Below, piece by piece: positions 57,750 to 64,000 of a stretch of 64,000 nucleotides of DNA (the stretch's first letter is position 1; each line of letters opens with the position of its first letter). Source of the DNA: Gentiana macrophylla (Eukaryota; Streptophyta; Magnoliopsida; Gentianales; Gentianaceae); assembly GCA_026214975.1 (NCBI GenBank), contig CM047810.1:39690806-39754805 (forward strand), written 5' to 3'. The notes below the pieces were generated by a model. The model worked only from the letters and a program-made list of their open reading frames with translations. It was not told the origin of the DNA and did not search any database. Position numbers and translations under genes: made by a program.

Positions 57750-58481
57750 TTGAGTGAAAATAAGAGGTATGAGAAGGTGCTGAATCTTTTGAAGAATACT
57801 CAGGTTAATCTTCCATTATCCGAGGTCTTGGTTGAAATGCCTAAGTATACAAAATTCATCATGGATGTTGTTTCTTCAAAAAGGAAGTTGTCAGACATGG
57901 AGAGGCTGATTGGTGAGGATTGTTCAATGATCAATTATGAAAACCTACCAACCAAGAGAGGTGACCCTGGAAAGTTCGTGCTTACAGTATTAATGGGAGG
58001 ACTGGTCTTCCCTAACTCTTTGTGTGACCTGGGTGCATCTATAAGCCTCATGCCATTGTCTGTGTGCAAACAGCTGGGTTTAATTAATCTTCTAGAACCC
58101 ACTACCATGAATTTGCAATTCGCTGATAGATCTTCTAAGAAGGCAGCGGGAATCTTAAAAGACGTACTAGTTCAAATCGATAGATTTACCTTTCCCGTTG
58201 ACTGGTACGTCTTAGACATTGAAAAAGATAAAAATGTCCCCCTGATTCTTGGAAGACCTTTTCTGTCTACAGCCAGAGCCCTCATTGACTGCGATGGCGA
58301 GCGAGTGACGATCCGAGTTGGTGATCAAGAAGTAAGCTATAATGTCTCAAGATCCATTCAAGTACCCTCTGGTCCTCCAACCAGTTTTTCCATTGAAGAT
58401 ATGTCCGATCACTTTAATGACCACATGGAAAAGCAAGTCATGGCTGTTGCAATGAATATGAGCGATTGGTTGATAATTTGA
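57750..58481 (+). pseudogene. Athila-like aspartic protease region
   Basis: Open for 243 codons. The sequence ERLIGEDCSMINYENLPTKR is followed by the protease active-site segment LCDLGASISLMPLSVCKQLG (about aa 90-110) and then VPLILGRPFLSTARALIDCD (about aa 162-182), the usual two halves of the retropepsin fold in Athila pol. The domain appears intact, but it is separated from gag by frame damage and from RT by a frame change at about 58481. Its role would be cleavage of the Gag-Pol precursor. Confidence 0.88.
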
Positions 58482-60395
58482 ATAATCATGGTGTGGTGAG
58501 TCTAGAGCAGTTGGAAGCTGAATTCAAGAATGAGTCGTTGGAAGGAGAAGCTTTGATAGTGGGACCGCTAAGTAAACTCAGCGATGTTGAGTTGAAAAGT
58601 GGAGATCTTAAGTCGAGTTTAGAGGACCCCCCTACAGATTTGGTGTTGAAGCCGTTGCCTAAACATCTGAAGTATGTATTTCTAAGAGAAGGTGACAAGC
58701 TTCCTTTGATTATATCTGCCAAGTTGTCTCGTATAGAGGAAATGAAGTTAATCAACGTCTTGAAGAAAAATGAAAAAGCCTTTGGGTGGCAAGTAGGAGA
58801 TATCAGAGGCATATCTCCGGACATCTGTATGCATAAGATCAAGACTAATGAGGGTGCGAAATGTGTTAGAACAAATGACCCAGAGGAGGCTCAACCCTCA
58901 TATGCAAGAGGTGGTTAAGAAAGAGATCATCAAACTTCTAGACATGGGAATCATTTATGCCATCGCTGATAGTGAATGGGTTTCCCCGACTCAAGTAGTT
59001 CCCAAGAAAGGTGGAATTACGATTGAGAAGAATGAGAAGGGAGAGGAAATAGCGTTGAGACTTGTCACTGGTTACAGAGTCTGCATCGATTATCGAAAAC
59101 TCAATGAGGTAACCATGAAAGATCACTTTCCCCTTCCATTCATTGACCAGATGCTTGAGCGTCTGGCGGGACACGCATTCTACTGCTTTCTGGATGGATA
59201 TTCAGGATATTTCCAAATACCCATTGATCCAAATGACCAAGAGAAACCACTTTCACCGCCTCTTATGGTACATTCGCTACAAGTAATGCCATTTGGTCTC
59301 TCGCAATGCCCCAGCTACATTTCAAAGATGTATGCTGGCTATCTTTGACGGGCTAGTAGAAAAGTGTATGGAAATCTTTATGGACGATTTTTCGGTCTTT
59401 GGTCAGTCTTTTGATGACTGTGTTGACAACCTTGACCAGGTCTTATCCAGATGTGTGGAGAAGAACTTAGTGCTCAATTGGGAAAAATGCCATTTCATGG
59501 TTGATGAGGGAATAGTTCTTGGCCACAAAATCTCCGCCAAAGGTATAGAAGTTGACAGGGCAAAAGTAGAAGCTATCGAGAAGATGAGTTATCCTAAGAA
59601 TGTGCGTGAAGTGAGAGGCTTTCTGGACATGTCGGTTTCTACAGAAGATTCATTCAGGACTTCTCCAAGATAGCCAAGCCCCTGTCTACTTTACTTAAGG
59701 AAGACGTTGAGTTCAATTTTGCTGAGGATTGCAAGCAAGCGTTTGAGGAGCTTAAGAACCGTTTAATCTCTGCTCCAATTCTTATATCGCCTGACTGGAA
59801 TCTACCTTTCAAGCTTATGTGCGACGCATCAAACTATGCAGTTGGTGCTGTTCTAGGACAAAGAATCAAAGTGAAATTCCAGCCAATCTATTACGCCAAT
59901 CACACTTTGAATCCTTCTCAAGTTAACAATACTACTACTGAAAAGGAATTATTGGCCGTAGTCTTTGCTATGGACAAGTTTCGCAGTTACTTGTTAGGAG
60001 CTCAAGTGATTGTGTGGACTGATCACGCTGCTTTGCGATATCTGATGACTAAGAAAGAGGCCAAACCGTGCCTGCTACGTTGGATACTAACCCTACAAGA
60101 GTTTGATGTCCAGATTAAAGATAAAAAGGGCAGTGAAAACGTAGTGGCTGATCATGTTTCAAGAATGTTAGGTGAGGAAAAGGATGACCCTGACGATATA
60201 GATCTTTACTTTCCTCTAGAAAACATTATGCTTATCGATGGCTGCGCTCCAGATGTTCCATGGTATTCTTCCATTGTCAATTACCTTCATTCCCGATATC
60301 TCGATCCAGAATTGTCCTATCAGGAGAAGAAAAAGTTTTTCTCTGATTTGAAATCTTTCGTTTGGGATGAACCTTATCTTTTAAGATCTCAGTAA
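58482..60395 (+). pseudogene. Athila-like reverse transcriptase and RNase H
   Basis: RT linker KPLPKHLKYVFLREGDKLPL (58620-58700) and KKNEKAFGWQVGDIRGISPD. A frame change near 58860 leads into RRLNPHMQEVVKKEIIKLLD, then VVPKKGG, RVCIDYRKLNEVTMKDHFPL and FYCFLDGYSGYFQIPI. Another frame change near 59300 leads to the catalytic box MEIFMDDFSVFGQ (FMDD in place of YVDD, as in Athila). LGHKISAKGIEVDRAKVEAI follows. After a small frameshift near 59640, RNase H shows MCDASNYAVGAVLG, TTTEKELLAVVFAMDKFRSY and VWTDHAALRYL, all with catalytic acids present. It ends at 60395. At least three frameshifts separate otherwise healthy domains. Confidence 0.9.
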
Positions 60396-61860
60396 GATGG
60401 TCCGCTTAGGCGATGTGTTCCGAATCCGAGCAAGCGTAGCGATATTATTGAGCAAAGCCATACAGTGGACCCACCTGAGGTCACTTTGGTCCTTGGAAAA
60501 CCGTTGCTAAGATCTTCCAATCCGGTTTCTATTGGCCTACGATCTTTAAGGACACAGAAGCTTTCTGTAAAGCTTGTGATAGATGCCAAAGAACCGGTAC
60601 TCTGACAAGGCGTTTTGACATGCCTTTGAAACCCATCCTAGAATGCGAAGTCTTTGATGTATGGGGTATCGATTTTATGGGACCATTCCCGTCATCTTGT
60701 GGTAACAAATACATCCTAGTCTGCGTGGATTACGTGTCAAAATGGGTGGAGGCTCAAGCCACTCCTCACAATGATCATAAAACGGTCATGAAATTTCTAA
60801 AGAAAAATATCTTCGTGAGATTTGGCTGTCCACGTGCCTTGATCAGTGATGAAGGAACACATTTCTGCAACCGACCCCTAGAGAAAGTTCTTGAAAAGTA
60901 TGGTGTTCGTCACAAGACAGGCACACCATATCATCCTATGACTAGCGGTCAGGTTGAAAGTTGCAACCAAAGCATTAAGAGAATCCTGGAAAAAACGGTC
61001 AACAGTCATAGGAAAGACTGGAGTTTGAAATTGGATGATGTACTATGGGCGTATAGAACCGCCTACAAGACTCCTATGGGTACATCTCCATATCAAATGG
61101 TTTATGGTAAGCCATGTCATCTGCCAGTCGAGTTAGAGCATAGAGCTTATTGGGATACAAAGTTTCTGAACTTCGATTCCCAATCCTGAGGTAAACATCG
61201 ATTGCAACAGTTGCATGAATTAGACGAATTCAGACTCCAGGCTTACCAAAGTGCCAGGATCAATAAAGAAAAGACGAAACTCCTCCATGACGCCAAGATT
61301 AAGAAGAGATAATTTCAAGTCGGGGAACAAGTTCTTCTGTATAATTCCAGGCTACATCTGTTTCCTGGAAAGTTAAGGACACGATGGTCCGGTCCCTTTG
61401 AGATTCTCCAAATTATTCCTGGAGGCATTTTAGAACTACGAGGTTATGGTGATCAACCATTTCGGGTAAATGGTCAAAGGTGTAAGCACTACATTGGTGA
61501 ACCCAAGGAAAAGCCTTTGATTGTTCGTTTCCTCGATATCCTCGGGTGTGGTGCTAACGAAGCCGAAGAATTTGTCGAGTTTTCACCCGACCTATTTTCA
61601 GAGGATGACGGTAGTGGTCGATCTGAAGAAGTTCTAGCCGGTAGTTCGGATATGGAAGAGTATGAGAGGGAGCGTCAGCTGAAACGTCATCTGAAGACTC
61701 AGAAGAAGAAGAAGTCAACCATGGGAAGTTTAAATGTGTTTGGAAGGCTATCAAAGATTTAACCCCATGTGTTAAGTGCTGTTTCGGCAGCCGAACTGCT
61801 AATCAAGGTTTCGACGAGGTAGTGGCTGGCAGAAAAGTCAAATGGCTTGATCCAGGCTGA
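60396..61860 (+). pseudogene. Athila-like integrase
   Basis: The N-terminal H2C2 zinc region (60396-60610) is frame-damaged. The core is open from 60620 to 61189: Asp in [12 protein letters not shown], Asp in [10 protein letters not shown], and Glu in GQVESCNQ, the last two 35 residues apart (DD35E). [20 protein letters not shown] and [15 protein letters not shown] follow. After a stop at 61189 the C-terminal domain continues (LHELDEFRLQAYQSAR, LYNSRLHLFPGKLRTRWSGP, then FRVNGQRCKHYIGEP), with a stop near 61312. An acidic tail and a basic end (KTQKKKKSTMGS) finish near 61760. It would insert the cDNA into chromosomes if intact. The same end segment is mirrored at 37140 in the older copy. Confidence 0.9.
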
Positions 61861-62030
61861 GCTTAAACAGTGTCGAGCTAACGACATTAACCAAAAGCGC
61901 CACTAGGGGGCAACCTAGATATCGTTATATTAGTTGTTTTTGTTTTATGCTGTTGTAGTTTTAGTATTTAAGTTTAGTTTACTAAGTTTTGCTTTTGTTT
62001 ATATCTGTCAGTTAGTTGTGCTTTCTAGAT

Positions 62031-62432
62031 ATGGATTTCGGAGTTCTACCAGAGGAGTTACCTTTCCTTAGGAGGATCCCACTAATCACTGTAGATGATG
62101 GACCGGGAGGGAATATTGTTTTGCACGTAGACTTTGATATTAGTACCCGCGTCAGGACTGTCACCTATGTTCTTATTGTTCCCCGATGTTCGGGAGGTGG
62201 AGATTTCACTACTGAGGAGTTGCAGGTAGCTCTAGGACGTCCATACACAATCCTGAATGATCCGATGCTGACAGATTTAGCGCTAGTCTTTGCAAAGTCT
62301 GAACATTTTCGAGGTGTTGATGTAGCTAGTGAGGACTGGGGTTTGCAGGATGAGTGTGACTTCCCTCCGGCGATTGACATGCTCCGCCGTCTTATCCGGG
62401 TGATAGATTGGTCGGCAATTTACGATGACTAG
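62031..62432 (+). CDS. Conserved uncharacterised 133-aa ORF of the Athila-like family
   Basis: An undamaged ORF between integrase and the 3' third-ORF region, starting at ATG 62031 (MDFGVLPEELPFLRRIPLIT) and ending at TAG 62430-62432. It contains VDDGPGGNIVLHVDFDIST, TYVLIVPRCSGGGDFTTEEL, GRPYTILNDPMLTDLALVFA and LRRLIRVIDWSAIYDD. I recognise no domain, signal peptide or membrane segment. The same protein phrases survive, with stops, at 36340-36790 in the older minus-strand copy, in the same position after integrase. It is therefore part of the family and not a chance ORF. It could act with the third ORF or be expressed from the element's 3' transcripts, but this is inference. Confidence 0.72.
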   Translation: MDFGVLPEELPFLRRIPLITVDDGPGGNIVLHVDFDISTRVRTVTYVLIVPRCSGGGDFTTEELQVALGRPYTILNDPMLTDLALVFAKSEHFRGVDVASEDWGLQDECDFPPAIDMLRRLIRVIDWSAIYDD

Positions 62433-62640
62433 CGTTGTTGGTTGTTTCGTCGAAGCAAACGACGTAAAACAAAAGTGCTTGGTGGGAGGCAACCCACTGT
62501 TTTCTATTTTGTTTTGAACTATTTTCTAGTAATTTTATGTAACGCGTCGTTTTTAATTTGTATTTTTGAAGTTTTGTTTAAGTTTAATGAGAAAGTGCAA
62601 GTTTGAATTTGAATTGTATGAAATTTTCTATTTTTGCATA
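62433..62640. other. Short 3' spacer with GTGGGAGGCAACCCAC
   Basis: A near-palindromic GGTGGGAGGCAACCCACT lies at about 62480-62498, just after the small ORF. A similar phrase occurs near 36340 in the older copy. Confidence 0.6.
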
Positions 62641-62644
62641 ATCT

Positions 62645-62862
62645 CTGTCTTGGACGCCCTTCCAGAAGTCTGGACGCCCGTCCGCCATGGCCAATTATTG
62701 GACGAGCGTCCACTATGCCTGGACGCCCGTCTGGAATTCTCCCTCCAATCCTGTATTTAATTTGAGCATTTGGACGAGCGTCTGATACACTGGACGCCCG
62801 TCCAGTTCATGTGTTCTTTGTCTGGACGTTCGTCCGGTTACCTGGACGCCCGTCCAGCCCCT
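62645..62862. repeat. Cluster of GGACGCCCGTCC / GGACGAGCGTCC motifs
   Basis: About nine copies in 215 bp, with the forms TGGACGCCCGTCCA and TGGACGAGCGTCCA roughly alternating. They lie directly upstream of a TATA box and resemble the motifs in the LTR (53920-54135) and leader (55418-55622). Confidence 0.85.
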
Positions 62863-62865
62863 GCC

Positions 62866-62873
62866 TATATATA
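62866..62873 (+). promoter_or_regulatory. TATA box of a probable internal promoter
   Basis: TATATATA in CTGCCTATATATACCCCC, downstream of the motif cluster just as in the LTR, followed by a leader of about 300 bp. A splice-donor-like TTGGTAAGTT (63171) and acceptor-like GGTTTAG (to 63441) suggest a leader intron before the ORF at 63456. These are sequence signals only. Confidence 0.5.
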
Positions 62874-63455
62874 CCCCCTCAACCTATGAACACTCACTTT
62901 TTCAGAATTTCAAACTCGAAAACCGAATTTTTGCCTCCTCTCAACCTAAATCCTTCGATATTAAACCAAATTGGGCGATTTAAGTTGCTATAGGCCGCTT
63001 TTGATTCATTCTTTTCACTTTTCTAAGCCTTATTCCTCAATCAACAACCATTTGGACGAATCAGAGCCATCATTGGTCCGACTTTTCCCAAGAAAAATTC
63101 GATTTTTGGGCTCGAATTTCCACTGTTAGGGATCCTTTCTAGCATCATCATCGTTCTCTCATCATCATTGGTAAGTTTCTAGTAACTTTTATGGGATTAA
63201 TTCATGTTTTTTTTGGAGTTCGATTTTTTACTCGACTCTTTTATGTGAATTGCACCTTATTTGTTTTTTTTCCTCGGTTTGTTTCTTGATTCTTGCTGGT
63301 TTGTGCTGTGGTGATGTGATGGATGATGCATGGGTTGGTTGTTGTTAATGGATGGTTGCGGTTTGTGGTTTGGTTCTTTTGAAATCCCGATTTGGATGTT
63401 AAACGGGTACCTTGTTTTGATTTGGGATTGTTTTGGTTTAGTCTAGGATTGAATC

Positions 63456-64000
63456 ATGGTCCATAAGAAGGCGGTAGTCAAGAGACATGGTAAGGGTGTG
63501 GCCAGGGGGGCTGGGAAGAAGCGTAAAGAGTTTGATCCCACCTTAGTCGATCCAAACCGAGGTGTTAGCATTAGAGAGCAACCCCCTAGGGCCACACAAA
63601 CTAGGGCAACGTTGAGGGATGAGCCGACTTCAGGATCTGAGACAGACGATGATATACCTTTGATGAGGATGCCTAGGGTTCAGAGAGGTGGAGCATCATC
63701 TAGGGTTGAGGAAGCTGTGGATGCTACCCGGGAAGAGGAACCGGCTGAGCCTAGGGCTGCACAACCTAGGAAGAAAGCAAAAACCGTAGCCCCTATGCCT
63801 ATGCCTCGTCTATTTGTGAACCCTAGAGCCCACGACGCTTATACTAAACATTATTTCTCGAGGACTATGTTGATTAAGAGGGCTACATTGGAGGCGAAGG
63901 TAGATCCGGGATTCATCAAGTTGTTAAAGGACCGGAAATGGGATGCCTTGATGACTATCCCGACTACCCCGGTCAATGGCTCCCTTGTTCGGGAATTTTA
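63456..64000 (+). CDS. Third ORF of the Athila-like element (PF20167-like), partial
   Basis: Open from ATG 63456 (MVHKKAVVKRHGKGVARGAG) to the window end, 181 codons without a stop. The first 25 residues are strongly basic (KRHGKGVARGAGKKRK), like a nuclear-targeting or nucleic-acid-binding tail. A low-complexity stretch with acidic and PRA/PRV segments follows. The last part, NPRAHDAYTKHYFSRTMLIK then DRKWDALMTIPTTPVNGSLV and REF, matches the start of the 'putative plant transposon protein' domain; the VREFYAYL motif of the 48710 ORF would follow next. The C terminus lies outside the window. Such third ORFs have been compared with env genes, but no membrane segment is visible here. Confidence 0.75.
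   Translation, partial: MVHKKAVVKRHGKGVARGAGKKRKEFDPTLVDPNRGVSIREQPPRATQTRATLRDEPTSGSETDDDIPLMRMPRVQRGGASSRVEEAVDATREEEPAEPRAAQPRKKAKTVAPMPMPRLFVNPRAHDAYTKHYFSRTMLIKRATLEAKVDPGFIKLLKDRKWDALMTIPTTPVNGSLVREF

Larger units (their letters stand above)
53561..64000 (+). mobile_element. Large Athila-like Ty3/gypsy element (runs off the window)
   Basis: 5' LTR (53561-55163), tRNA-Asp primer site, gag, protease, RT, RNase H and integrase in Ty3/gypsy order, then a 133-aa ORF, a promoter-like region and the start of a third ORF still open at the window end. The 3' LTR is not in view. It inserted in the zinc-knuckle region of the copia gag (left flank AAAAC). Pol carries several frameshifts and stops, but long stretches are open, so the damage is moderate compared with the copy at 33265. 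Confidence 0.92.

Overview
The window is repeat-dominated nuclear DNA from a flowering plant, probably a eudicot with a large genome. Almost everything identifiable is a plant transposable element in some state of decay: Ty1/copia, Ty3/gypsy of the Tat and Athila types, a Helitron, and a MULE with a FAR1-type DNA-binding domain. The spacing DNA is AT-rich. The only non-transposon gene I recognise is a broken LRAT/NC-domain gene on the minus strand at 23.4-25.9 kb. There are no rRNA, tRNA or bacterial-style features. The species cannot be named from this sequence.

Left part (1-23.2 kb): a copia gag/protease relic (61-1020), AT-rich spacer, a Helitron Rep fragment (3374-4440), a copia integrase/RT fragment (4445-6044), then a minus-strand Tat-type Ty3/gypsy element truncated at its right end (6045-~23160). 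This gypsy element keeps one LTR, a polypurine tract, an extra ORF antisense to pol, a 12-copy 76-bp tandem array and the end of its integrase. A nearly complete SIRE-like copia element (8185-19991) with very long LTRs (about 3.1 kb) and a perfect 5-bp target duplication (ACATG) sits inside the antisense ORF.

Middle (23.2-41.1 kb): the LRAT gene remnant is split by a 1733-bp solo LTR with perfect target duplications. Next come a local duplication, a second solo LTR (27129-29305, duplication GTGTA), a MULE transposase pseudogene, and a copia LTR broken by a truncated minus-strand gypsy fragment (33265-39188). Copia gag, a small inverted-repeat element and unclassified repeats follow.

Right part (41.2-64 kb): one old copia element (LTR 41163-42229, gag in two pieces) has been hit three times: by a solo LTR (42260-43929, duplication TTAAT), by a complete non-autonomous Athila-like element (44461-52796, duplication GGACA), and by a large Athila-like element that starts at 53561 inside the gag zinc knuckle and runs off the window. 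That last element carries gag, protease, RT, RNase H and integrase, then an uncharacterised 133-aa ORF, then what looks like an internal promoter and leader intron before a third ORF (63456 onward). The non-autonomous element has lost pol but keeps a clean 312-aa ORF of the same plant-transposon protein class as that third ORF.

The most unusual signals are: short GC-rich palindromes, different in each element family, scattered through LTRs and leaders and often with matched flanking bases; the conserved 133-aa ORF; the open ORF in the pol-less element; an LTR precisely splitting a host exon; and local tracts where CAG/CTG in one repeat copy reads CGA/TCG in the other, which could be biology or a methylation-linked base-calling artefact.
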